Shown: piece after piece, positions 8,288 through 16,939 of the stretch | Layout: every line of letters begins with the position of its first letter | How positions within the stretch are numbered: position 1 is the stretch's first letter | Origin: CAVPJW01 sp963705525 | GTDB taxonomy: Bacteria; Acidobacteriota; Vicinamibacteria; Vicinamibacterales; CAVPJW01 | Direction: 5' to 3' | Length of the DNA: 64,000 bases | NCBI GenBank assembly: GCA_963705525.1 | Contig: CAVPJW010000007.1 | Location: forward strand, 620,001-684,000 | Notes under the pieces: model-generated | Database searches by the model: none | What the model saw: the letters and a program-made list of their open reading frames with translations, nothing else | Told to the model about the DNA's origin: nothing | Translations under genes and position numbers: made by a program

Positions 8288-10246
8288 TCAAGGGTAGATG
8301 GTGGTCCCGCCGTCAGACGATCGGCGGATGAACCATTGTCCCGTGCCCTTGCGAAACACCGCGCGATCGGCCTTCCCGTCCCCATCGAAGTCCGCGGGAA
8401 CAGGGATATCGCCCAGCGACCCGGCGCCCCAGCCGAGGCCCACGTCGACTCCCCCTGACGACGGCCTGTAGAGCCAGAGTCCGTTCGACGGACGGAAGAT
8501 GGCGAAATCGGTCGTGCCATCGCCATCGAAATCAGCCTGCACGGGTTTGTCGCCAAGCTGACCGAAGGCCGTCGTCTGCGTGCCTCCGCCCAAGGACGGC
8601 AGCACGAGCCATTGAACCGTGCTGGGTCGGAAGACCGCAATGTCGGCGTTACCGTCGCCGTCGTAGTCGCCCGGCACGGGGATGTCGCCTGCGAGTCCGA
8701 ACTCGACGGTGGTCGCGCCAAGGTCAGAGGAGCGACGGATCAGCCATCGCGGATTTGGAGTGCTCATGGCGCTCCAGACGGCGAGGTCCGTCACGTTGTC
8801 GTCGTCATAGTCGGCCGGCACGGGTGTTTCCTTGAAGGATGGCGTGCCCCAGTCGATGATGCTCGATCCTCCGGTTGAGAGAAGGATGCGCCACTTGCTG
8901 ACGTCCGGACGATAGACCGCAATGTCGGCCATTCCATCGCCGTTGTAGTCAGCCGGCACCGGGACGTCCTTGAGGGCGACCGTACCCCAGCTCGTGCTGC
9001 TCGTCCCTCCATCTGACGAACGCTTGACGAACCACACCCCGGGCTTGGTGAACGTCGCGATGTCCGCGCGATTGTCGCCGTCGTAGTTCGCGGGAACAGG
9101 GGTCGACAGAGCCTTCGAAGGAAACTCGATTCTTCTGATCTGTCCGGTATTGATCGACGCGTAGTACAAGAGGCCATTCGGCCCGTTCGCAAAGTGGACC
9201 GGACCGCCGGCACTCGAACCGAACGGGCTTGGCGTGCCAGTCCCGTTCCCCGCGTTGTACTTGAGCGTGCGAATAAAGCTCTGCACGAAGTCGCCGAAGA
9301 ACAGCGACCCTGCGTACTGCGCCGGGTACGCCGCACCGTTACTGAAGACACCGACTGTGATGGATGCGCCTGAGCCGTGTGGATAGGTGTAGATGGGATC
9401 GACGAAGCCAGGCGTGTTTGCGACCCCTTCCTTGTCCGGCCATCCATAGTTCATCCCCGGGACGCCCACATTGATCTCTTCAAAGGCGTTCGAGCCGCCC
9501 GAGCCGACATCGCCGATGAACAGCCGGCCTGCGGAATCCCACGTGTTCCTCCAGGGATTGCGCAGGCCGTAGCACCAGATCTTGCTGCGCAGTGCGTCGG
9601 GAGTGGTGAAGAACGGATTGTCCGTCGGAACCGATCCATCGGAATTGATGCGCAGGATCTTCCCGGACAAGTTGGTCAACTCCTGAGAGTTCCTGGCACG
9701 CGATCCCCCGTCTCCGGTCGAGATGTAGAGCTTGCCGGCCGGTCCGAACTGGATCCACCCGCCATTGTGGTTCCCAGCGTCTGAAAAGATGTCGTCCAGG
9801 ATGACGACCTCGGTGCCCGCCAGAATGGAGTCGCCGCTCATTGTGAACCTCGACACGCGATTCTTCGGCGATACAAACGAATGGCCAGACGGCTGGAAGC
9901 TGCCGCTCGACGTCGTGTAGTAGATGTAGACGAAATGGTTCGACGAAAACTGTGGGTCAGGCGTCACGCACAGTGCGCCACGCTCGACCTGCGAGTTCAC
10001 GGCCAGCGTGATGGCCGGTGTCCCGAGCAGCACGTCGTTCTTGATCACACGGATCCTGCCGCCCTTTTCCGTGACGAGAATGCGGCCATCGGGAAGAAAC
10101 GCGAACGACGTCGGACTGCTCAGGCCCGACGCCACGACCACCTCGGTGAAACCCGACGGCAGCGTGGTCGCAAACGCATGAAAAGGCTGAACCGCCAGCG
10201 CGAAAAGTGCGGCTGTTCCGACACGGGTCAGACTGACTCGGGACAT
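8288..10246 (-). CDS. secreted PQQ-dependent sugar dehydrogenase-like propeller with C-terminal FG-GAP/VCBS repeats
   Basis: The product is 652 residues from ATG 10246 with GGAG six bases upstream. A signal peptide (to about residue 26) is followed by a six-bladed GSDH-type propeller (about 30-375) with the usual SGLSSPTSFAFLPDGRILVTEK opening split by blades, NHNGGWIQFGP, STGDGGSRARNSQ and GLRNPWR. The C-terminal 270 residues carry six repeats, each around a calcium-loop motif of the type VPxDYDGDxxADIAVF (VPANYDGD, VPADYNGD, VPADYDDD, VPGDYDGD, VQADFDGD, VPADFDGD), spaced about 45 residues apart. The propeller family includes soluble aldose dehydrogenases. The added repeats suggest an extracellular, calcium-stabilised protein. 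Enzyme activity is not assured. Confidence 0.88.
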   Translation of the reverse strand: MSRVSLTRVGTAALFALAVQPFHAFATTLPSGFTEVVVASGLSSPTSFAFLPDGRILVTEKGGRIRVIKNDVLLGTPAITLAVNSQVERGALCVTPDPQFSSNHFVYIYYTTSSGSFQPSGHSFVSPKNRVSRFTMSGDSILAGTEVVILDDIFSDAGNHNGGWIQFGPAGKLYISTGDGGSRARNSQELTNLSGKILRINSDGSVPTDNPFFTTPDALRSKIWCYGLRNPWRNTWDSAGRLFIGDVGSGGSNAFEEINVGVPGMNYGWPDKEGVANTPGFVDPIYTYPHGSGASITVGVFSNGAAYPAQYAGSLFFGDFVQSFIRTLKYNAGNGTGTPSPFGSSAGGPVHFANGPNGLLYYASINTGQIRRIEFPSKALSTPVPANYDGDNRADIATFTKPGVWFVKRSSDGGTSSTSWGTVALKDVPVPADYNGDGMADIAVYRPDVSKWRILLSTGGSSIIDWGTPSFKETPVPADYDDDNVTDLAVWSAMSTPNPRWLIRRSSDLGATTVEFGLAGDIPVPGDYDGDGNADIAVFRPSTVQWLVLPSLGGGTQTTAFGQLGDKPVQADFDGDGTTDFAIFRPSNGLWLYRPSSGGVDVGLGWGAGSLGDIPVPADFDGDGKADRAVFRKGTGQWFIRRSSDGGTTIYP

Positions 10247-10304
10247 GTGTGCTCCGGATTTCTGATGATGCGGGTGTTCGCCGGCGATATGAACGCGTGC
10301 GAGC

Positions 10305-11774
10305 TCAGGACGCCTCGGCCTTCCTGATTTCCTCGCTCACTCGCACGCCGGATTCGATGGCGCCGTTCATGGACGCACGGTGAATCGAGGTGTGTTCGCC
10401 GGCAAAGTGCACGCGCCCTTCGGGCGAGCGCGCCAGATCGAGGAACGTCTGGGCCTGGCCGACTCCCGTGAACGAGTAGCTGCCTCTGATCCAGGGGTCC
10501 TCGTTCCAGTACTTGATCGCCGCCGATTCCCAGTACTTCGGGGCGTCGGGCCAGATCTTCGTGGTCTCCTCGAGCGCGGTGCGAAGACGATCGTCGTCGG
10601 ACAGTCGTCCCAGTTTCTCCGCGTCGGCGCCCGATGTAAAGCTCATCAGTATGCCGCGCGGCCCTGGTTGATCGATCGAAAAGTGATACACCCGACGCAG
10701 CATCGTGTCGGAAAAGACGCGCTGACCGAGGCTCTCCGCGTCGTCCCAGAACCGCCTCTTGTACTGTGCGGCGATCTTCATCACATGGCCGTACGCGAGC
10801 GTGTTGATGCATTTCATCTTGCCAGCGGAAAACTGGGGCGAGATGTCGAGATCGCGGAGGATCGTGAACGGAATCGCAATCACCAGCCTCGGCGTGCGAA
10901 TCGACGTCAGCCGGCCGCCTTCTTCGAACCACACTTCGGCACCGGATCGATCGTGAGCGATCTTCCTCACCGGGCGGTTGTAGAGAACCTTCTCGGACAG
11001 CGCCCGTGCAAACGACTTGGGGAGCTGATCGTTGCCGCCGAGAATCCGTCCCTCGTCCGTATCTTCGCTGAAGCTTCGACGCAGGCTGCGCACCATGCTC
11101 AGCGAGGACATCTCATACGGCCGCGCGGTCGATTCAGTCGCCTGCGTGTATGTGTAGAGGTTGATGATGTCCTCGGGCGCGCCCTCCTGCAGGAGCAGCT
11201 CGACGACGGACAGGTTGTCGAGTTTGAGAATCTCCGGCGACAGATTCTCTGGATCCTTGATGGTATCGAGAAGACGCTGAAGGTATTTCTTCTCCTGTCC
11301 AAAGAGCCTCCCGCCCTCGGTCCCGGCGTACGGCAGGCGTTCCGCGTCCTTCTTGAATGCGGCCATCTTGAAACGCTGGCCCCGCACGAAAATGCCGTCG
11401 TACAGCTTGGCCGTCATGACCTTCAACCCGAATTCCTTGCAGTACTTATGATCGTACTCGTCGCTCGCGTCCACGTACTCGGCACCCATCTCCGCATAGA
11501 GTCCGTCCGCAAACGGGTCGCGGTACGTGCGGACCCGGCCTCCTGGCCGCGTCCGGGCCTCGAGCACCGTCACGGCAAACCCGGCCTTGTCGAGCTCATA
11601 GGCGGCAGCGAGACCCGCCAGACCCGCGCCCAGAACGAGGACTTGCTTCGCCGACCCGGTCTGGAGGCCGGTGCCGGAGGCCAGGGCCCGAGCGGGAACC
11701 GTGCTCGCCGCCAAGCCGGCCGCAAGAGCACCGGTCGTTTCGCCCAGGAAGGTTCGACGGTTGATGAGGCGCAT
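10305..11774 (-). CDS. Tat-exported flavin monoamine oxidase family protein
   Basis: The product is 489 residues from ATG 11774. It opens with a twin-arginine signal (NRRTFLGE then an alanine-rich stretch). The FAD dinucleotide motif GAGLAG is at 49-54, followed by VTVLEARTRPGGRV, the amine-oxidase GG-R motif. The C-terminus has GRVHFAGEHTS and MNGAIESG, the second FAD contact of this family. Members oxidise primary or secondary amines, including polyamines and L-amino acids, with release of ammonia and peroxide. Export through Tat places the folded flavoprotein in the periplasm. A heptad repeat array lies directly upstream of its start. It fits the amine/amino-acid catabolic character of this gene group. 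Confidence 0.9.
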   Translation of the reverse strand: MRLINRRTFLGETTGALAAGLAASTVPARALASGTGLQTGSAKQVLVLGAGLAGLAAAYELDKAGFAVTVLEARTRPGGRVRTYRDPFADGLYAEMGAEYVDASDEYDHKYCKEFGLKVMTAKLYDGIFVRGQRFKMAAFKKDAERLPYAGTEGGRLFGQEKKYLQRLLDTIKDPENLSPEILKLDNLSVVELLLQEGAPEDIINLYTYTQATESTARPYEMSSLSMVRSLRRSFSEDTDEGRILGGNDQLPKSFARALSEKVLYNRPVRKIAHDRSGAEVWFEEGGRLTSIRTPRLVIAIPFTILRDLDISPQFSAGKMKCINTLAYGHVMKIAAQYKRRFWDDAESLGQRVFSDTMLRRVYHFSIDQPGPRGILMSFTSGADAEKLGRLSDDDRLRTALEETTKIWPDAPKYWESAAIKYWNEDPWIRGSYSFTGVGQAQTFLDLARSPEGRVHFAGEHTSIHRASMNGAIESGVRVSEEIRKAEAS

Positions 11775-11790
11775 GGGAGTGATCCTTGTA

Positions 11791-11825
11791 GTTCTGGGTT
11801 CTTAGTTCTTGGTTCTTAGTTCTTA
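11791..11825. repeat. heptanucleotide tandem repeat (5 units)
   Basis: Five uninterrupted 7-nt units occupy 11791-11825, all variants of GTTCTTA (GTTCTGG, GTTCTTA, GTTCTTG, GTTCTTA, GTTCTTA). The array lies between the stop of the amidohydrolase gene and the start of the amine oxidase gene, both on the minus strand. Confidence 0.9.
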
Positions 11826-11860
11826 GTGTGCCCTGAGCCTGGAGCCTACGTGTTTCCCTC

Positions 11861-13570
11861 TTATTTCCCCTTGTATCCCGGTCCGCGGAGCGCGCGTCCC
11901 GATCGCTCCTCCGTAATCTTGCCGTCTGCGACGACGGCCCGGCCGTTGACGAGAACGTAGCGAACGCCGACCGAGTAGTGCAGGGGATCTTCAAACGTCG
12001 CGACGTCGCGGATCGTGGCGGGATCGAAAATCGTCACGTCAGCCGCCAGGCCCGGGCGCAGGATACCCCGGTCGTTCAGGTGGACTCGCGTCGCCGGTCG
12101 TGAGGTCATCTTCCGCACGGCCTCCTCGAGCGTCAAGACGTGCTCGTCGCGGACGTACTTGCCGAGAATGCGTGCGAATGTGCCCCAGGCACGCGGATGC
12201 GATCGCGACTTCGAGAGCGGTCCATCCTCGGCCTGCGCCGACGAGTCCGTGTCGATCGCCACCAGCGGGTGCTTGAGCGCCGTCTTGACGTCTTCTTCAT
12301 TCATGATCGCCGTAATGCACGCGCTGTTGCCCCCGTCCGCTACAACAAAGTCCATGACGACATCGCGCGGATCCTTGCCGAGTTGCTTCCCAATCTCGGC
12401 GATCGTCATCCCCTCGTATTTCTTGAGTTCGGGATTGAGGACCGACGCGAGCATCACACCTTCTCCACCGCCCGCTCCGTACCATTGGTTTTCCCATGAC
12501 GTGACGGTCGCATCATCCATCTCCTTCTTGATGCGCTCGCGCTCGGCAGGATCCTTCAGGCGCGCCGCCATCTTTTCGACGCCGCCTTCGCGCACCCAGA
12601 GCGGCAGGCACGCGTCGAGGCCATTCGACGCACGATTGTACGGGTATTGATTGGCCGAGACGTCGAGGCCCCGGCTCCTTGCCGCTTCGATGCGACTCAG
12701 GACTTCGGGCATCTTTCCCCAGTTCGCCTTGTACGCCGTCTTGAGGTGCCAGATCTCCGCGGGAATGCTCGCGCGCTCGGCGATCGAAAAGATCTCGTCG
12801 AGCGACTCGAAGATCTGTCCCCCCTCGGAACGCTGATGCGTGGCATAGATCCCGCCGTATTTCGCAGCGACACCCGCCAGCGCCACGAGCTCGTCGGTGT
12901 TGGCGAACCGATCGGGCACGTACTGCAGCGACGAGCTGACGCCAAGCGCGCCCTGCTCCATCGCCTGGGCGACAAGCGCCTTCATCTGCTCGAGCTCCTG
13001 GGGGCTTGCGCGTCGATCGTTCCTGCCGATGACGTAGTCGCGGAGGCCGCCCGCGCCGACGAACGTCGCGACGTTCAACGCCGGGTGCGTGCGATCGTCG
13101 AGCCGCTGGAAGTAATCGCCAAGCGTCGTCCAGTCGGCGACGATGTTGAAATGTTCGTAGAGGCGTGCGCGCTCCTGCCGGATTCGATCGTTGATCGGCG
13201 CAATCGAGGTGCCTTCGCCGGTGACCTCGGTGGTTACGCCCATCGTGATCTTGCTGGCCGCCCGGTTGTCGACCAAAACTTCGAACTCGGACTGGCCGAG
13301 CATATCGATGAAGCCCGGCGCCACAACCAGGTTCGCCGCATCAATCGTCTTCCGTGCCGTGGCATTGCCAACGTTGCCGACGGACTGAATGCGGTCGCCG
13401 ACAATGCCGACGTCGCCCCGGTACCACGGCGCGCCCGTTCCGTCGACGATGCGACCGCCCTTGATGAGCACATCGAACGTCGTTGGCACCTGAGCCGTGA
13501 GGGTCATCACGACGCCGGCCACCAGCGCACACATGGAAAGGAAACTGACGTATTTCGATCGCGTAGACAT
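11861..13570 (-). CDS. exported D-aminoacylase-like amidohydrolase
   Basis: The product is 569 residues from ATG 13570 (MSTRSKYVSF). Longer upstream extension overlaps the neighbouring gene out of frame and lacks family features. A signal peptide ends about residue 27. The N-acyl-D-amino-acid deacylase layout is visible: VLIKGGRIVDGTG, H245 in ATHQRSEG, H275 in IWHLKTA, and D-T-D-S-S at about 440-444, with a C-terminal LAADVTIFDP segment returning to the small beta domain. The usual first metal motif HxH after GFID is replaced by GFIDMLGQSE (86-95). The family hydrolyses N-acyl-D-amino acids. With the HxH missing, metal binding may rely on the remaining ligands, or the activity may differ. 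Confidence 0.85.
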   Translation of the reverse strand: MSTRSKYVSFLSMCALVAGVVMTLTAQVPTTFDVLIKGGRIVDGTGAPWYRGDVGIVGDRIQSVGNVGNATARKTIDAANLVVAPGFIDMLGQSEFEVLVDNRAASKITMGVTTEVTGEGTSIAPINDRIRQERARLYEHFNIVADWTTLGDYFQRLDDRTHPALNVATFVGAGGLRDYVIGRNDRRASPQELEQMKALVAQAMEQGALGVSSSLQYVPDRFANTDELVALAGVAAKYGGIYATHQRSEGGQIFESLDEIFSIAERASIPAEIWHLKTAYKANWGKMPEVLSRIEAARSRGLDVSANQYPYNRASNGLDACLPLWVREGGVEKMAARLKDPAERERIKKEMDDATVTSWENQWYGAGGGEGVMLASVLNPELKKYEGMTIAEIGKQLGKDPRDVVMDFVVADGGNSACITAIMNEEDVKTALKHPLVAIDTDSSAQAEDGPLSKSRSHPRAWGTFARILGKYVRDEHVLTLEEAVRKMTSRPATRVHLNDRGILRPGLAADVTIFDPATIRDVATFEDPLHYSVGVRYVLVNGRAVVADGKITEERSGRALRGPGYKGK

Positions 13571-13625
13571 GCGCGAGATGCTATCAGAGGGCGCTCGGAA
13601 AGGGGAACAGAGACTCACGAGGCGA

Positions 13626-14711
13626 TCATCGGGAGCGCATCGAGTCGAGCGCGCGCCCCAGGGCCTCGAGACCGCCCTTGAGGTTGTCGCGGGCACCTCC
13701 GAAGGCAATGCGGAAGTGCTCGGGCGCCTCGAAGAACCGGCCGGGAACCACCGCGGTCTCGAACTCGGTGAGCAGTCGCTCGACGAACGGTGCGGCATCG
13801 CGCTCGCCTCGAAGGCGGGGAAACGCGAGCGAGCCCGCATCGGGCCGGACCCATTCGAGCTCGGGTCTCCCCTCGATGAAGTCGGTCACCAGCTGCCGAT
13901 TAGGCTCGACGATGGACTTCGCGCGCGCGGCGAGCTCGGCGAGGGACTTGAACGCCAACGTTCCAAACCGTTCGAGTACCGGTGATCCGATGCCGTCCAC
14001 GATGCCCCGCATGCGCCTGATGCGGGCGATCACGTCAGCCGATCCGACCACCCAGCCGCACCGCAGCGCGTTCAATCCGTACGCCTTGGTGAAGCTGCTG
14101 GTCGACAGAAACACGTCAGATCGAAGAGCCGCCGGCGCGAGCCGGTCGGGTTGCACCGTATCGAGGTACACCTCGTCTACGAGCACGAGAGCGCCCTGGC
14201 GCTCGGCGAGCTTCCCGATTGCGTCGAGCGTCTCCGGTTGAATAAGAGCCGACGTGGGATTGTGCAGATTGGTCAGGACGATCAACCGAGTCCGCGGCGT
14301 GAGGGACGCCGCGACACGCGCTGGATCGATGGCGTACTTTTCTTCGTACCGGCGATCGAAACGGACAACATTGGCGCCGACTACTTGACAGGCTGCAATC
14401 AGCGGATCATAGCCAGGCTTTTCCACCAGCACATCGTCGCCGTGCGAGAGGATCGTCGAGAAGGCCAGGAAGTTCGCTCCTGATGTGCCTGTTCCCAGCG
14501 CAACGCGTGAAGCGTCGACACCGTAGTGCTTCGCAATCGCGTCGAGCAGCGGCTGGTAGCCTTCTTCATTCGGGCCGGCGAAGTCGATCGCTTCGCGCAC
14601 GCCGATCAACTCGTCAACCGAAAGGTGCAACAGATTGCTGCCGGCCAGGTCGAAGCGCGCCCGAGGACGCGTCTTGGCCCATTCCATATAAGGAGCGCGG
14701 ATCAGGGACAT
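13626..14711 (-). CDS. class I/II PLP-dependent aminotransferase
   Basis: The product is 361 residues from ATG 14711. PLP-site residues are easily placed: N151 in TNLHNPTS, D179 in VLVDEVY, the Schiff-base Lys K209 in SSFTKAYGL, and R217. The fold-type I aminotransferase is shorter than aspartate aminotransferases (about 390-400), with a short N-terminal arm. Substrate is unknown. It lies between two genes for amino-acid-like substrates on the same strand, separated from the upstream aminotransferase by a heptad repeat. Confidence 0.88.
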   Translation of the reverse strand: MSLIRAPYMEWAKTRPRARFDLAGSNLLHLSVDELIGVREAIDFAGPNEEGYQPLLDAIAKHYGVDASRVALGTGTSGANFLAFSTILSHGDDVLVEKPGYDPLIAACQVVGANVVRFDRRYEEKYAIDPARVAASLTPRTRLIVLTNLHNPTSALIQPETLDAIGKLAERQGALVLVDEVYLDTVQPDRLAPAALRSDVFLSTSSFTKAYGLNALRCGWVVGSADVIARIRRMRGIVDGIGSPVLERFGTLAFKSLAELAARAKSIVEPNRQLVTDFIEGRPELEWVRPDAGSLAFPRLRGERDAAPFVERLLTEFETAVVPGRFFEAPEHFRIAFGGARDNLKGGLEALGRALDSMRSR

Positions 14712-14724
14712 GGGGAATGTTGAA

Positions 14725-14759
14725 GTTCTTGGTTCTTAGTTCTTGGTTCTTAGATTAGG
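14725..14759. repeat. heptanucleotide tandem repeat (5 units) overlapping a stop codon
   Basis: Units GTTCTTG, GTTCTTA, GTTCTTG, GTTCTTA and GATTAGG run in phase from 14725 to 14759. The TAA stop of the minus-strand aminotransferase gene (14750-14752) lies inside the fourth unit, so the array begins within the coding sequence. Confidence 0.9.
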
Positions 14760-16099
14760 GCTGCAATGCTGTCCCGGAACACTGCCGTGTGCAAGTCAAC
14801 ATCCTCCGCCGTGGTTGCCGGCGAGATGAGCGCCATGTTGTGGAACGGCGTGAGCAGCACGCGGCGGTTGATGGCCGCCAGGTGCATGTATCGATCGAGT
14901 TCAACGTCGATGGCCGCCGCCGCTTCCCCGCCGTTTCGAGGCGGTCGATCGCGGAACCAGTACTCGACGCGGCAACCGAGGCGCTTGACGATCCACGGGA
15001 GCGCGAATTCGCCGATCACCCCTTCGACTCCATGCTGAAACCGCTCGGCGAGCGGAATCATTCGATCGTACGCGTCCTTTGTCAGAACGTGATCGAGCGT
15101 GGCGCGAATGGCGGCGAGCGCGAGGGCATTCCCCGAGAGCGTGCCGCCAATGCCGCTCGTATCCGATTCCTCGATTCGCGTGATCAAGCGAGCGCGCCCG
15201 GCCAGCTCAGCCGACAGACCGTACGCAGCCGCCGGCATACCGCCAGCGATTGGTTTCCCAATCACCAGCATGTCGGGCTCGAGACCCTCGGCGCGCGTGT
15301 ACCCGCCCGGACCCGCGCAAATGGTGTGCGTCTCGTCGATGATGAGCAGGGTCCCGGCACGACGGGTGAGATCGCGCAGGGCCCGGTGATATCCCGGATC
15401 CGGATGAATGATGCCGATGTTCGTCATCACCGGCTCGGCGAGGACGCAGGCGATCTCGCCAGATCTCAGAGCGGATTCGAGCGCGGCGACATCATTGAAC
15501 TCGATGACCGTCGTCGTGTGCGACGGATCAACCGGAGGCCCGATGGTCCCCGGCCTGAGGATGGGAACGCCATCTCTCAGCGCGACGAAGGTCTCGTCAA
15601 CGGTGCCGTGATAGCAATAGTTGAAGACGAGAATCTTTCTGCGGCCCGTCAGCGCGCGGGCGAGGCGGATCGAAAACCGGTTGGCGTCGGTCGCGGTCAT
15701 GGCAATCTGCCAATACGGCAACCCGAATCGCTCGGCGAGCTGTTCGCCCACGTGGACCGCGTCCTCCGTCGGCAGCATGAACGTCAGGCCGCGCCCGAGC
15801 TGATCCACGATGGCCTCGACGGCTGCGGTAGGCGCGTGCCCCGTCATCGCTCCCGTATCGCCAAGGCAGAGATCGAGGTATCGATGCCCGTCGACGTCCG
15901 TGAACCAGGCGCCGGACGCCTCGCGAACGAAGATGGGGAACGATCCGGCCCAGCGCACCATCCAGTTCATCGGCACGCCGGCGAGGAGGCTCCGTTGTGC
16001 TCGCGCGAAAAGCTCGCGCGAGCGCGGATGGTCCTGCGCAAAGCGCTCTTCTTCGACCTTCAACTGGCCGGCTAGACGATCACGGGAAATGACTGACAC
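14750..16099 (-). CDS. class III aminotransferase, glutamate-1-semialdehyde aminomutase-like
   Basis: The product is 449 residues from ATG 16099. The fold is class III PLP: TDVDGHRYLDLCLGDTGAMTGH, D255 in LLIIDETHT, and Schiff-base K282 in VIGKPIAGG. The best-known relative is glutamate-1-semialdehyde 2,1-aminomutase. However, the typical G-T-E-A-x-x-x-A substrate segment is changed to MTATDANRFSIRLAR, so it is more likely a catabolic aminotransferase acting on an amine or beta-amino compound. The stop codon is formed inside a heptad repeat. A second, diverged GSA-like gene lies two genes upstream (17718-19043). Confidence 0.85.
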   Translation of the reverse strand: MSVISRDRLAGQLKVEEERFAQDHPRSRELFARAQRSLLAGVPMNWMVRWAGSFPIFVREASGAWFTDVDGHRYLDLCLGDTGAMTGHAPTAAVEAIVDQLGRGLTFMLPTEDAVHVGEQLAERFGLPYWQIAMTATDANRFSIRLARALTGRRKILVFNYCYHGTVDETFVALRDGVPILRPGTIGPPVDPSHTTTVIEFNDVAALESALRSGEIACVLAEPVMTNIGIIHPDPGYHRALRDLTRRAGTLLIIDETHTICAGPGGYTRAEGLEPDMLVIGKPIAGGMPAAAYGLSAELAGRARLITRIEESDTSGIGGTLSGNALALAAIRATLDHVLTKDAYDRMIPLAERFQHGVEGVIGEFALPWIVKRLGCRVEYWFRDRPPRNGGEAAAAIDVELDRYMHLAAINRRVLLTPFHNMALISPATTAEDVDLHTAVFRDSIAALI

Positions 16100-16137
16100 C
16101 GATCGCGACCCTGGCTTTTCCAGACCTGAAGGTCTGG

Positions 16138-16175
16138 GCCTCTTCGACCCTTAGACCCTTCGACTTCTCGACCGA
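16138..16175. repeat. short-period degenerate repeat (7-8 nt) next to a small hairpin
   Basis: Units built on CCTTCGA or CTTCGAC recur at 7-8 nt spacing between the SDR stop and the next gene on the minus strand. Just beside it CCAGACC (16120-16126) pairs with GGTCTGG (16131-16137) around a TGAA loop. The hairpin has no U tract on the minus strand. Confidence 0.5.
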
Positions 16176-16928
16176 CTATCGCGAAGCGAGGCCGCCGGCC
16201 AGCTCGCCCCCGTCGATCACAAAGCATTGTCCCGTGATGTACTGCGCTTCGTCTGACGACAGAAAGGCGAAGAGCGCCGCCACTTCCTCCGGACGGCCGT
16301 GGCGCCTCAGCGGAACCTTGCGGTTGATCTCGTCAATCATCTCCGGCGTGTATTCGGCCTCCTGCATGGGCGTCATGATGTAGCCCGGACAAATGGCGTT
16401 GACTCGCACCTTCGGCGCCAGCTCCAGAGCCGCCGATCGCGTCATCTGGAGGACGCCCGCCTTCGACGCGTTGTAGTCCGCGTACCACGGATAGCCCGCC
16501 ACGCCATTCGTGGAGCCCATATTCAGAATCACACCCGAGCCCGCCGACACCATTCTCCGGGCGGCCTGCTGGGCCACGAGAAAGACTCCGTAGAGATTCA
16601 CGTCCATCACGCGCCGCCAGTCTTCCGGCGTGATCTCCAGAAACGTATGCCTGATGCTGATGCCGGCGTTGTTGATCAGCACGTCGAGACCGCCCGAAAT
16701 CCCGTCGAGAGCCCGAAAAGCCGCGTCGACCGACGCCGGATCCGACACGTCCGCGAGGATCGTCGCGACCAGATCGGGATGCTTCTCTTTGATTCGGCGG
16801 CAGCCCTCCTCGTCGCGATCGAGCACCAGCACGCGGCATCCTTCCCGGATGAACCGATCGACGGTGGCCGCCCCGATGCCGCTCGCCCCGCCCGTGATCA
16901 ACACACGTTTTCCCTGCAATCCACGCAT
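16176..16928 (-). CDS. short-chain dehydrogenase/reductase (classical SDR)
   Basis: The product is 250 residues from ATG 16928 (MRGLQGKRVLITGG), the normal SDR length. The longer upstream reading is rejected because it overlaps the next SDR. NAD(P)-binding TGGASGIG is at 12-19, NNAG at 86-89, catalytic S139, Y152 and K156 (YNASK), and PGYIMTPM follows. Acidic D37 after the second strand suggests NAD preference. It is 11 nt from the preceding SDR gene and clearly in one operon with it. The pair with class III aminotransferases suggests handling of hydroxy and keto intermediates from amines. Confidence 0.9.
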   Translation of the reverse strand: MRGLQGKRVLITGGASGIGAATVDRFIREGCRVLVLDRDEEGCRRIKEKHPDLVATILADVSDPASVDAAFRALDGISGGLDVLINNAGISIRHTFLEITPEDWRRVMDVNLYGVFLVAQQAARRMVSAGSGVILNMGSTNGVAGYPWYADYNASKAGVLQMTRSAALELAPKVRVNAICPGYIMTPMQEAEYTPEMIDEINRKVPLRRHGRPEEVAALFAFLSSDEAQYITGQCFVIDGGELAGGLASR

Positions 16929-16939
16929 CGATGCCACTC

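Noticed and set aside
9377..9784. Plus-strand frame opposite the PQQ-type gene as a real gene
   Set aside because: It is an antisense shadow of the propeller-protein gene with no motif or ribosome-binding site.
16120..16137. Hairpin as an intrinsic terminator of the SDR operon
   Set aside because: The 7-bp stem is followed by A residues, not U, on the minus strand, and the stem is short.
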